In this document: in pieces, positions 1 through 7,139 of the stretch | Numbering within the stretch: the stretch's first letter is position 1 | Layout: each line of letters opens with the position of its first letter | Assembly (NCBI GenBank): GCA_916720285.1 | Contig: CAKAQP010000031.1 | Coordinates: 1-15,980, forward strand | Direction: 5' to 3' | DNA length: 15,980 bases | Origin: an uncultured Lachnoanaerobaculum sp. | Lineage (GTDB): Bacteria; Bacillota; Clostridia; Lachnospirales; Lachnospiraceae | Made by a program: the position numbers and the translations under genes | Notes under the pieces: generated by a model | The model's input: the letters and a program-made list of their open reading frames with translations, nothing else | Told to the model about the DNA's origin: nothing | The model's database searches: none

Positions 1-1
1 G

Positions 2-1225
2 AACAATGTGGTAACCGGCAGAGAACTTTGCCTTGCACTGTTTGATCAGGGTATTTTAAATATGGATGATAATGCATATGCACAGCTGATGTCGGGGAAT
101 GAAGGATTCGCATTTAATTTCTTCATTGACAAAGTATCAAGAATAGAGATAACACCTGCACAGCTTGCACTTGATCCTTGTTCTGCAGGAGCTGTGGTTA
201 CGGATGTGAATACGGGTGAGGTAAGGGCGCTTGTTTCGTATCCGGGATATGACAACAACAGGCTTGCCAATTCAATGGATGTGGCATACTTTAACAAGCT
301 GCTTGAAGATGAGAGTTTGCCGCTTTATAACAATGCAACTCAGACAAAGAAGGCTCCGGGTTCCACATTTAAGCCTATTACGGCAATAGCCGGACTCGAA
401 GAGCATGTTATAAATCCGAATGACATAATAGTATGTAACGGTATATATGATGCAATAAATCCTGCAATAAAGTGTTGGATTTATCCGGGAAGTCACGGCC
501 CCGATTCTGTAGTAAAAGCTATACAGGATTCATGTAATGTATATTTTTCCGAGACGGGACACAGACTTTCAACAGACGGTAACGGTGAGTATTCATCAGA
601 ACTTGGTATAGAGAGACTTAAAAAATATGCTACAATGTTCGGACTCGATCATAAATCGGGAGTTGAAATAGTGGAAAATGAACCGCAGATTTCAGATATC
701 AACCCTGAACAGTCATCTATCGGTCAGGGTAATCATTCATTTGCAAATATTCAGCTTGCAAGATATGTGGCGACTATTGCAAATCAGGGAACTGTTTTTG
801 AACTGAGTCTTTTGGATAAGGTTTGTGATCAATACGGAAATGTTGTACAGGATTATACCCCTGTTTCAAATTATCATGTGGATATCAGTCAGGATACATG
901 GAATAATGTTCGAGAGGGTATGTACAGGGTTATAAAAGAAGGCTCTGCAAGGAAAGTATTTACCGATCTTAATATCAATATTGCGGGAAAAACAGGTACT
1001 GCACAGGAGTCAAAGACGAGAGGAAATCATGCTTTCTTTATCTCTTTTGCACCTTATGAAAGTCCCGAGATAGCTGTTACGGTAAATATCCCTTACGGAT
1101 ATTCCTCTACAAATGCGGCAGTTATCGCTAAGAATATTTATAAATACTATTATAATCAAATTAGTTTGGATTATATATTGAATAATAGTGCACTTGATGT
1201 AAGTGATGTAAAAATTGGCGACTGA
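2..1225 (+). CDS. mrdA: Class B penicillin-binding protein 2 (peptidoglycan D,D-transpeptidase), 5'-truncated by the window
   Basis: This is the C-terminal transpeptidase part of a PBP2/MrdA-type enzyme, which cross-links peptidoglycan stem peptides outside the membrane during elongation. Counting from the GTG at position 8, the three catalytic motifs are all present: STFK at residues 119-122 (nucleophile Ser), SCN at 175-177 and KTGT at 328-331. The frame stays open to the left edge and the sequence starts in mid-domain. Class B PBPs are normally well over 550 residues and this frame gives about 405, so the GTG at 8 is not the real start and the membrane anchor and pedestal domain lie upstream. 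The gene is followed after 78 bases by a RodA-type SEDS gene, its expected partner. The call as PBP2 rather than FtsI rests on this neighbour and on the general resemblance to large Lachnospiraceae MrdA proteins. Confidence 0.93.
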   Translation, partial: NNVVTGRELCLALFDQGILNMDDNAYAQLMSGNEGFAFNFFIDKVSRIEITPAQLALDPCSAGAVVTDVNTGEVRALVSYPGYDNNRLANSMDVAYFNKLLEDESLPLYNNATQTKKAPGSTFKPITAIAGLEEHVINPNDIIVCNGIYDAINPAIKCWIYPGSHGPDSVVKAIQDSCNVYFSETGHRLSTDGNGEYSSELGIERLKKYATMFGLDHKSGVEIVENEPQISDINPEQSSIGQGNHSFANIQLARYVATIANQGTVFELSLLDKVCDQYGNVVQDYTPVSNYHVDISQDTWNNVREGMYRVIKEGSARKVFTDLNINIAGKTGTAQESKTRGNHAFFISFAPYESPEIAVTVNIPYGYSSTNAAVIAKNIYKYYYNQISLDYILNNSALDVSDVKIGD

Positions 1226-1303
1226 TTTTAGAGGAAAATATGTTAATTTTCAAAAAACACTGGATTTTTTTGCTAAATTCGTGTAGAATTTGGAGAGTAG
1301 AGA

Positions 1304-2425
1304 ATGTTAGACGGTTTTAAGCTTAGATATTATCCGTTCAGACTGTTGATTTATATTATAGTTTTAAATACTATAGGTGTATTGGTTATTTCCAGTGCTA
1401 CAGGCGGAGATAAAGGTATGGTGGCCAAGCAGATATTTGGCGTGGTCCTCGGGCTTGTACTTGTGGTATTGATATCGCTTATACACTACAGAAAATTGAT
1501 GGAACTGATGTGGATAGTGTATGTAATATGTATTATCTTGCTGCTTGCAGTGTTACTTTTCGGTTATGAGCCGGAGGGTGCCGGAGCGGTGAGATGGATT
1601 AAGGTACCGGTTATTGGACAGTTACAGCCTTCTGAAATAGTCAAAATAGGTATGATTTTATTTATTGCCGCTTTTTTGGGTAAACATCAGGAGGATATCG
1701 ACAGAATTTCATTTTTACTTGTATTTGCTGTAGTTGCTGCTATACCATGTATTTTAATACTGAAAGAGCCTGATTTATCAACTACAATTGTGGTATTTGT
1801 TATGATAATAAGTATGCTGTTTATCTCAGGAATCAGCTATAAATGGGTACTTGGCAGTCTTGCATTTTTAATACCATCAGCAGTAATATTTATATTTTTA
1901 TTACAAAGTAACACAGTTCCCTTCTTAAGGGGATACCAAGCAAATAGAATACTTGGATGGATTTATCCGGATAAGTATGCAGACATAAATGTACAGCAGG
2001 ATAACTCGATTATGGCTATTTCATCAGGTCAGTTGATGGGTAAGGGACTGAATAATAACACTTTTGCTTCGGTTAAGAACGGAAACTTTTTATCCCAGGA
2101 GCAGACGGATTTTATATTTGCGGTTATTGGAGAGGAACTGGGATTTGTAGGCAGTATGGTGGTAATAGCGCTTTTTGCGCTTATAGTTGTTGAATGTTTT
2201 CACCTTGCTTCTAAAGCGAAAGATTTAGAAGGTAAGTTGGTTTGTGTAGGCTTTGCCGCATTGGTCGGATTTCAGAGCTTCACAAATATATCGGTTGCAA
2301 CAGGACTTTTTCCTAATACCGGATTGCCACTTCCATTTATAAGTTATGGGGTGAGCTCGCTTTTAAGCTTATTTTTAGGTGTAGGACTGGTTGCAAGTGT
2401 GGCTGTAAGACAGGGTAAGAACTAA
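1304..2425 (+). CDS. rodA: SEDS peptidoglycan glycosyltransferase RodA (FtsW/RodA/SpoVE family)
   Basis: This is a polytopic membrane protein of 373 residues, the usual length for RodA. SEDS proteins polymerise lipid II into glycan strands, working with a class B PBP, here the gene just upstream. Family signatures visible are LQPSEIVKIG (about residues 106-115), KEPDLSTTI in the middle of the protein, TDFIFAVIGEELGF, and a C-terminal PLPFISYG block. The ATG at 1304 is preceded at 6-base spacing by GGAGAG (1292-1297). The conserved SYGGSS motif reads SYGVSS here, with Val at residue 350. RodA is preferred over FtsW because of the mrdA and mgsA neighbours. No min genes lie between mrdA and rodA. 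The 78-base gap upstream holds only an A-tract/T-tract inverted repeat (1251-1257 with 1266-1272) and a weak TAGAAT hexamer. Confidence 0.93.
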   Translation: MLDGFKLRYYPFRLLIYIIVLNTIGVLVISSATGGDKGMVAKQIFGVVLGLVLVVLISLIHYRKLMELMWIVYVICIILLLAVLLFGYEPEGAGAVRWIKVPVIGQLQPSEIVKIGMILFIAAFLGKHQEDIDRISFLLVFAVVAAIPCILILKEPDLSTTIVVFVMIISMLFISGISYKWVLGSLAFLIPSAVIFIFLLQSNTVPFLRGYQANRILGWIYPDKYADINVQQDNSIMAISSGQLMGKGLNNNTFASVKNGNFLSQEQTDFIFAVIGEELGFVGSMVVIALFALIVVECFHLASKAKDLEGKLVCVGFAALVGFQSFTNISVATGLFPNTGLPLPFISYGVSSLLSLFLGVGLVASVAVRQGKN

Positions 2426-2440
2426 TATTTGGAGGTAAAG

Positions 2441-2836
2441 ATGAATATAGGTTTGATCGCACATGATGCTAAGAAAAAGCTCATGCAGAATTTTTGTATT
2501 GCATATAGAGGTATTTTATCAAAACATAATTTATCAGCGACAGGAACCACAGGAAGATTGGTGGAAGAAGTTACCAATCTTAATATACATAGATATTTGG
2601 CGGGACATCTGGGCGGTGAACAGCAGCTTGGTGCCCAGATAGAAAATAATGATATAGATCTGGTAATCTTCTTAAGAGATCCCCTCACAAAGAAGAGCCA
2701 TGAGCCGGATGCCGATAAGGTTATGAGACTTTGTGATACACATAATATACCTTTGGCAACAAATCTTGCGACAGCAGAGCTTCTTATAATGGCACTTGAC
2801 AGAGGTGACTTTGAGTTTAGAGAGGCATATAGATAG
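2441..2836 (+). CDS. mgsA: Methylglyoxal synthase
   Basis: This enzyme converts dihydroxyacetone phosphate to methylglyoxal and phosphate, a cytoplasmic bypass of lower glycolysis that relieves phosphate limitation. With the ATG at 2441 the protein has 131 residues, close to the usual 130-150. The start is fixed by GGAGG at 2431-2435; a TTG at 2429 would place the Shine-Dalgarno inside the gene. Motifs in order are AHDAKK (7-12), the phosphate-binding GTTG (35-38), HLGGEQQ (56-62), FLRDPLT (77-83), HEPD (87-90) and TNLATAE near the C-terminus. In E. coli MgsA the catalytic base is Asp71 in GGDQQ; here the equivalent residue is Glu60, while the equivalents of His98 and Asp101 (His87, Asp90) are kept. 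The gene sits 15 bases after rodA and ends 4 bases before the best carboxypeptidase start, so it is probably in one transcript with them. Confidence 0.92.
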   Translation: MNIGLIAHDAKKKLMQNFCIAYRGILSKHNLSATGTTGRLVEEVTNLNIHRYLAGHLGGEQQLGAQIENNDIDLVIFLRDPLTKKSHEPDADKVMRLCDTHNIPLATNLATAELLIMALDRGDFEFREAYR

Positions 2837-2840
2837 TCTG

Positions 2841-3824
2841 ATGGCGGATTATACTAAAAGAGGGAAAAAGCCGGTAAATAAAATATACCTGATTATTCCT
2901 GTTATTATAGTGATAGCGCTTTTTCTTGGAGGGGCATACTATTATCAGTTTATGATGACCGAGTACGACTTCTCCGGGAGACTTTCAAGTCTTGATATTG
3001 ACACAAAAATTTCACCTCTTGCAGCAAATCTTGCATTGCCCAGCGAGGACAATGTTGACGTAGATGATATTTCTTCGGAAAGCGTTATATTGGCAGGAGG
3101 TGACGGAAGTCTTTTGGCATCAAAAGACGCCACAAAGCAGATGTATCCTGCAAGTACAACCAAAGTTATGACCGCATTGTTGGCTCTTAAATACGGAAAT
3201 CTTTCAGATGAGGTAACTGTGACTGACGACAGTGTTATAACTGAGGCCGGAGCAAGTCTGGCAGGAATTAAACCCGGAGATAAGTTGACACTTGATCAAC
3301 TTCTGTACGGACTTATGTTGCCTTCTGGAAATGATGCGGCAAATGCTATTGCCGTACATGTAGGAGGCAGTGTAGATAATTTTGTAAAGATGATGAATGA
3401 TGAGGCAAAGAGAATTGGAGCTGTGGATACCAATTTTGTTAATCCCAGCGGTCTTTCAGACAGCAATCATTATACAACGGCATATGATCTTTATTTAATA
3501 TTTAATGAAGCTATGAAAGATGGCAGATTTATGAATTATGCGGGAGCTCCGTCTTATAATGTATCATATACGGCAGCTGACGGAAGTCAGGTTACAAAAA
3601 GTTGGAAAAACGGAAACAGATATATAACAGGTCAAGCGGCAGCCCCCGGAGGTATAGTGGTAGATGCCGGAAAAACCGGAACCACTTTGGCGGCAGGCAG
3701 TTGTCTTGTGATTTGCAGTGAGAATGCTGAGGGAAAAAGATATATTTCTGTTGTATTGAAGTCAAAGAACAGAGCTGACTTGTACGACAATATGTCTAAA
3801 CTTCTTTCAAAAATCAATAAATAG
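2841..3824 (+). CDS. Membrane-anchored serine D-Ala-D-Ala carboxypeptidase (PBP5/DacA-like, peptidase S11)
   Basis: This penicillin-binding carboxypeptidase removes the terminal D-Ala from peptidoglycan stem peptides outside the membrane. It has a short basic cytoplasmic N-terminus, one transmembrane segment (about residues 15-35) and then the S11 domain with all active-site motifs: STTK at 105-108, SGN at 162-164 and KTG at 278-280. It ends soon after the catalytic domain, so it lacks the C-terminal beta domain and amphipathic anchor of classical DacA; the N-terminal helix does the anchoring. I chose the ATG at 2841, 4 bases after the mgsA stop, because it gives a natural short basic start before the membrane helix. 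The Shine-Dalgarno for it is weak, so coupling to mgsA translation is likely. The frame is open further upstream to a TTG at 2796, inside mgsA. Confidence 0.88.
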   Translation: MADYTKRGKKPVNKIYLIIPVIIVIALFLGGAYYYQFMMTEYDFSGRLSSLDIDTKISPLAANLALPSEDNVDVDDISSESVILAGGDGSLLASKDATKQMYPASTTKVMTALLALKYGNLSDEVTVTDDSVITEAGASLAGIKPGDKLTLDQLLYGLMLPSGNDAANAIAVHVGGSVDNFVKMMNDEAKRIGAVDTNFVNPSGLSDSNHYTTAYDLYLIFNEAMKDGRFMNYAGAPSYNVSYTAADGSQVTKSWKNGNRYITGQAAAPGGIVVDAGKTGTTLAAGSCLVICSENAEGKRYISVVLKSKNRADLYDNMSKLLSKINK

Positions 3825-3826
3825 CA

Positions 3827-3855
3827 TTGCACTATTCCTATTAATATTTTATAAT
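3827..3855 (+). promoter_or_regulatory. Candidate sigma-A promoter for the small P-loop protein gene
   Basis: TTGCAC (3827-3832) and a perfect TATAAT (3850-3855) are separated by exactly 17 bases. The -35 matches the consensus at only three positions. It starts just after the carboxypeptidase stop codon and would give a leader of about 45 bases before the gene at 3908. Confidence 0.55.
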
Positions 3856-3907
3856 ATCATTATATTATTTTATATTTGATAACAGTAAGTTTAAGGAGGA
3901 CGTTACC

Positions 3908-4327
3908 ATGGTTTCTATTATTGCAGGAGAGAAGGGTAAGGGAAAAACAAAGATTTTACTTGAAAGAGCCAATGAAACTGTTTCAAAGGCAAACGGCTCA
4001 GTCATTTATCTTGACAAGAGTTCAAAGCATATGTATGAACTTAATAACAAGATAAGACTTATTAATGTTAGTGAATTTCCTATCATGTCAGCAGACGGTT
4101 TTGTAGGATTCCTGGCAGGACTCATTTCATCCGATCATGATATTGAAGCTATATTCCTGGACAGCTTTTTGAAACTGGCAGTACTTGAAGGAGCAGACAT
4201 TACTTCAACAATCGATCGTATAGAGACATTGGGAGAAAAATATGGAATCACATTCGTTTTGAGTGTTTCAACGGATGCATCAAATCTACCTGAAAATGCA
4301 AAGAAGAATGTTTCTGTAGCATTATAA
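3908..4327 (+). CDS. Small P-loop NTPase-like protein of unknown function
   Basis: This is a 139-residue cytoplasmic protein without signal peptide or membrane segment. The N-terminus carries a clear Walker A motif, GEKGKGKT, at residues 7-14, straight after a short hydrophobic strand. A Walker B-like strand ending in Asp (AIFLDS) lies near residues 79-84. A third strand (FVLSVSTDAS) near the C-terminus could be the sensor strand of a P-loop fold. The ATG at 3908 is preceded by AAGGAGG (3893-3899). The gene is flanked by its own promoter and a strong terminator, so it is probably monocistronic between the elongation and division operons. I do not recognise a characterised family; nucleotide binding is inferred from the motif and the cellular role is unknown. 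Confidence 0.8.
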   Translation: MVSIIAGEKGKGKTKILLERANETVSKANGSVIYLDKSSKHMYELNNKIRLINVSEFPIMSADGFVGFLAGLISSDHDIEAIFLDSFLKLAVLEGADITSTIDRIETLGEKYGITFVLSVSTDASNLPENAKKNVSVAL

Positions 4328-4380
4328 TAAAGAAAATATCATATAATTTTGTACGTGAATTATCTGATTTAATAGATAAA

Positions 4381-4410
4381 GGCAGACTCGATTTTGAGGT
4401 CTGCCTTTTT
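4381..4410 (+). terminator. Intrinsic terminator after the P-loop protein gene
   Basis: A perfect 7-bp stem GGCAGAC (4381-4387) / GTCTGCC (4399-4405), extendable by a further TC/GA pairing, is followed directly by TTTTT (4406-4410). It lies 54 bases after the stop codon and separates this gene from the next promoter. Confidence 0.9.
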
Positions 4411-4418
4411 AAATTTAA

Positions 4419-4447
4419 TTGAAAAAAATACTCCTGTGCAGTATAAT
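4419..4447 (+). promoter_or_regulatory. Strong sigma-A promoter of the HlyD-like/yggS/sepF operon
   Basis: TTGAAA (4419-4424) and TATAAT (4442-4447) are separated by exactly 17 bases, a near-consensus housekeeping promoter. The start site should fall around 4452-4456. It follows the terminator at 4381-4410 directly, so this is the likely start of the division/envelope operon. Confidence 0.85.
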
Positions 4448-4465
4448 GTAGAGAATTGTATTCAT

Positions 4466-4490
4466 GCAGGCAATAATTGCTTGCTTTTTT
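4466..4490 (+). terminator. Terminator-like hairpin plus T-tract in the operon leader (possible attenuator)
   Basis: An 8-bp stem (4466-4473 with 4477-4484, one G-T wobble) with a 3-base loop is followed immediately by six Ts (4485-4490). The layout is that of an intrinsic terminator. It lies between the promoter and the Shine-Dalgarno AAGGAG (4491-4496), roughly a dozen bases after the expected transcription start, so it acts on the operon's own leader unless bypassed. I see no convincing antiterminator pairing, uORF or known riboswitch. Confidence 0.6.
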
Positions 4491-4503
4491 AAGGAGAATA
4501 AAG

Positions 4504-5895
4504 TTGGCTGATTCTAAAAAAATTATTCCCTATAGAAAAAAAAGAACTTTTAATGTGGGTTTTATAATATTCCTGTTTTTACTGCTTTATTTGATATCAA
4601 GTGCTGTCAGAGGAGCTACAAGAAAACAGATAAGATATAATGAAGTGGTCGAGGGAAGTATGTCCGAGAATAAGACGCACACCGGACTTATACTAAGAGA
4701 TGAGAGTGTTCAAGTTTCACCGGATGGAGGATATATAAATATATATATGAGAGACGGTAAAAGAGCGGCTGTAGGAAGCAGAGTATATTCTCTTGATGCT
4801 ACCGGAGACTTAAAGAAACTTATGGAGGCGTCGGCAGGAAAAGAAGATACCATATCGGATTCCAGTGTTATTGAAATGAAAAAGAAGCTTTCAAATTTCA
4901 CTTCGAACTATTCGGATTCTGATTTTGAGTATGTATATGATACAAAATATTTATTGGACAATGCCGCAAGCGAATATTCGAATTTAATAAACATAGAAAA
5001 TATTGATAATATTTCAAATGAAAACGGTTTGAGTCTTAATGTGATTACATCACCTTATTCAGGAGAAATATCATATGCTATAGATGATATTGCCGAGAAA
5101 AAAGAGGAAGATCTTACTAAAAGTGATTTTGATACATCAAAACATCCTATAAGCTATATAAAGAATGAGCAGCTTATTGAGGCGGAAACAAAGGTCTATA
5201 GGATTGTAAACAGTGAATCATGGAGTATATATTTTGAATTTGAAAAAGGTGAGGAAGAACTGTATGCCGAAAAGAAAGCTTTGACTGTAAAATTCAAATC
5301 AAATGGTCTGACACTTACAGGAGATTACTCTGTTGTAGAAACAAAAGACGGATATAGTCTGGGAAAATTGACATTTGATAAATATATGGTACAATTTATT
5401 TCAAACAGATATGCGGAGTTTGATATACAGTCATCGGTTGTAAACGGTTTAAAGATTCCGTCCAAATGTGTGCTTGAAAAAGACTTCTATACTATACCTG
5501 TTGAATATATGGCAAAGGGTGGAGATGGTGTAAGCGACGGATTTTATAAGCAGGTGGATAAAGACGGTACGACCTCAACGGTTTTTGTGCCGGAAGATAT
5601 AATCAAGATTACGGATACAAATTGCTATATCAGTACTGAAAATAAGGATATAGCATCCGGTGATAAATTGATAAAACCTGATTCAAATGAGATCTTTGAG
5701 GTTTCGAGTAAGGAAAAATTGTTGGGAGTATACAATATAAATAAAGGATATACAGTATTTAAGAACATAGATATACTCGGATCGAATAAGGAATTCTATA
5801 TTGTAGATAAGGGTACAAAATACGGTTTAAAGGTATATGATCATATTTTATTGAATCCTGACGATTTTAAAGAAGGAGATTTTATTTATCAATAG
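4504..5895 (+). CDS. HlyD-like single-pass membrane protein of the division cluster
   Basis: This 463-residue protein has a short basic cytoplasmic N-terminus, one membrane helix (about residues 16-35) and a large extracellular region. Near its middle is a lipoyl/barrel-sandwich-like strand (SPYSGEISYAID), as in periplasmic adaptor proteins of the HlyD/membrane-fusion type; the C-terminal part resembles the beta domains of such adaptors. I start it at the TTG at 4504, because AAGGAG (4491-4496) is 7 bases upstream; an in-frame TTG at 4477 lies within the leader hairpin and has no ribosome site. No transporter or outer-membrane partner is nearby. It is first in an operon with yggS, sepF and ylmH, so a role in envelope assembly or division is more likely than export, but this is inference. 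The HlyD assignment is by pattern only. Confidence 0.75.
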   Translation: MADSKKIIPYRKKRTFNVGFIIFLFLLLYLISSAVRGATRKQIRYNEVVEGSMSENKTHTGLILRDESVQVSPDGGYINIYMRDGKRAAVGSRVYSLDATGDLKKLMEASAGKEDTISDSSVIEMKKKLSNFTSNYSDSDFEYVYDTKYLLDNAASEYSNLINIENIDNISNENGLSLNVITSPYSGEISYAIDDIAEKKEEDLTKSDFDTSKHPISYIKNEQLIEAETKVYRIVNSESWSIYFEFEKGEEELYAEKKALTVKFKSNGLTLTGDYSVVETKDGYSLGKLTFDKYMVQFISNRYAEFDIQSSVVNGLKIPSKCVLEKDFYTIPVEYMAKGGDGVSDGFYKQVDKDGTTSTVFVPEDIIKITDTNCYISTENKDIASGDKLIKPDSNEIFEVSSKEKLLGVYNINKGYTVFKNIDILGSNKEFYIVDKGTKYGLKVYDHILLNPDDFKEGDFIYQ

Positions 5896-5903
5896 GAGAA
5901 ACT

Positions 5904-6584
5904 ATGGTTAAGGAAAACTTACAAAATGTTATAGACGATATGAAAATCGCCTGTGAAAAAAGCGGCAGAAATATAAATGATGTAACTCTTATTGCTGTAA
6001 GCAAAACAAAACCGAATGAACTTATTATGGAGGCTTATGAAAGTGGAGTAAGAGATTTCGGAGAAAATAAGGTGCAGGAGCTTTTAAGAAAAAAAGAGGA
6101 GCTGCCAAAAGATATCAGATGGCATATGATCGGACATCTTCAGACAAATAAAGTCAGACAACTTTTGGGTAATACTGTATTGATACATTCCATAGACAGT
6201 ATAAGACTTGCGGACACTATAGATACGGAGGCAAGAAAAAAAGGCATTCATGTTGACGGATTACTTGAGATCAATATTGCAAAAGAGGCCTCAAAATACG
6301 GTTTTCTGGAAGAAGAACTTGATGAGATTTTGCCGATATTTGCAAGATATAAGAACCTGCATATCAAAGGATTAATGACAATTGCCCCAAATGTAGAAAA
6401 ATCTGAGGAAAACAGAAAAAATTTTAAGAAAATAAAGAAAATATCTGTTGACATAATTGAGAAAAACTATGATAATATAGAAGTAGAATTTTTATCAATG
6501 GGAATGTCTGGCGATTATACTGTAGCGCTTGAAGAAGGTGCAAATTTGGTAAGAGTTGGTACAGGAATATTTGGAAAAAGATAA
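5904..6584 (+). CDS. yggS: YggS/YlmE family pyridoxal-phosphate-binding (PLP homeostasis) protein
   Basis: This is a cytoplasmic PLP-binding protein of 226 residues (usual length) with the alanine-racemase-like TIM barrel but no second domain. The family has no known catalytic reaction and maintains vitamin B6 and amino-acid balance. Lys34 in AVSKTKP is the expected PLP Schiff-base lysine. Other signatures are FGENKVQE, WHMIGHLQTNK, GLMTIAP, LSMGMSGD and the C-terminal GTGIFG. The ATG at 5904 follows AGGAGA at 5894-5899, which overlaps the stop of the preceding gene. Placement just before sepF is the standard Firmicute arrangement, in which the B. subtilis orthologue is ylmE. Confidence 0.95.
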   Translation: MVKENLQNVIDDMKIACEKSGRNINDVTLIAVSKTKPNELIMEAYESGVRDFGENKVQELLRKKEELPKDIRWHMIGHLQTNKVRQLLGNTVLIHSIDSIRLADTIDTEARKKGIHVDGLLEINIAKEASKYGFLEEELDEILPIFARYKNLHIKGLMTIAPNVEKSEENRKNFKKIKKISVDIIEKNYDNIEVEFLSMGMSGDYTVALEEGANLVRVGTGIFGKR

Positions 6585-6603
6585 AAAAGATTGGAGAGAA
6601 CAC

Positions 6604-7137
6604 GTGAAGATGGAATTTTTTGATAAGATCAAAAGTTATTTACGAGTGAATGATAGCGATGATGAATCTTATGATGATGATATTGTCGAAGTCGATGAGT
6701 ATGAAGATGACGAGGATGATACAGACATCAAAAACGCAAGCGAGCAGGTAGAAGAAGAAGAGCCTATGAGGCCTAAAGTTGCAAGCAGAAATACTAAGGT
6801 TAACAAAGTTATTCCTATCAGAAAAGATATGGAAGTTACTATGTTCAGACCAACATCTGTAGAAGAGTCAAGACTTGTAGTTGACAGCCTTAAAGAGGGA
6901 AAGACAGTTGTTCTTAACCTTGAAGAGGTAAGAATTGCTATTGCACAGAGAATAGTGGATTTTATTTGCGGTGCCGCTTACGATATGGAAGGAAACCTTC
7001 AGAGCATCTCTGACAGTATTTTTATCGTTACACCTTCAAATATAAGTTTATCAGGTGAGTTTGTTGATTTGCTTGGTGGCTCAGGAAGTATAGACCGCAG
7101 CAGTGCAGACGCTTCAGGATATGGTATGAGGTTATAA
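6604..7137 (+). CDS. sepF: Cell division protein SepF
   Basis: SepF binds the C-terminal tail of FtsZ and tethers the Z ring to the membrane through an N-terminal amphipathic helix. The short N-terminus (MEFFDKIKSYL) fits such a helix. A very acidic linker rich in Asp and Glu follows (residues about 15-60), then the SepF core at about residues 76-157 with FRPTS, VVLNLEEV, IAQRIVDFICGA and IFIVTPSNI. A Gly/Ser-rich tail ends the protein. I prefer the GTG at 6604, 177 residues, because GGAG (6593-6596) is 7 bases upstream; an ATG two codons later (6610) is the alternative and is 13 bases away. yggS ends 19 bases before the GTG and ylmH starts 2 bases after the stop. Confidence 0.94.
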   Translation: MKMEFFDKIKSYLRVNDSDDESYDDDIVEVDEYEDDEDDTDIKNASEQVEEEEPMRPKVASRNTKVNKVIPIRKDMEVTMFRPTSVEESRLVVDSLKEGKTVVLNLEEVRIAIAQRIVDFICGAAYDMEGNLQSISDSIFIVTPSNISLSGEFVDLLGGSGSIDRSSADASGYGMRL

Positions 7138-7139
7138 TT

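Noticed and set aside
2796..2840. Upstream TTG/GTG starts for the carboxypeptidase inside mgsA
   Set aside because: They have no properly placed Shine-Dalgarno and would add a polar tail; the ATG at 2841 gives a natural basic start before the membrane helix.
4730..4752. AT-rich alternating run, considered as a promoter or origin element
   Set aside because: It lies within the HlyD-like coding region and encodes an ordinary Tyr/Ile/Asn stretch with no paired -35.
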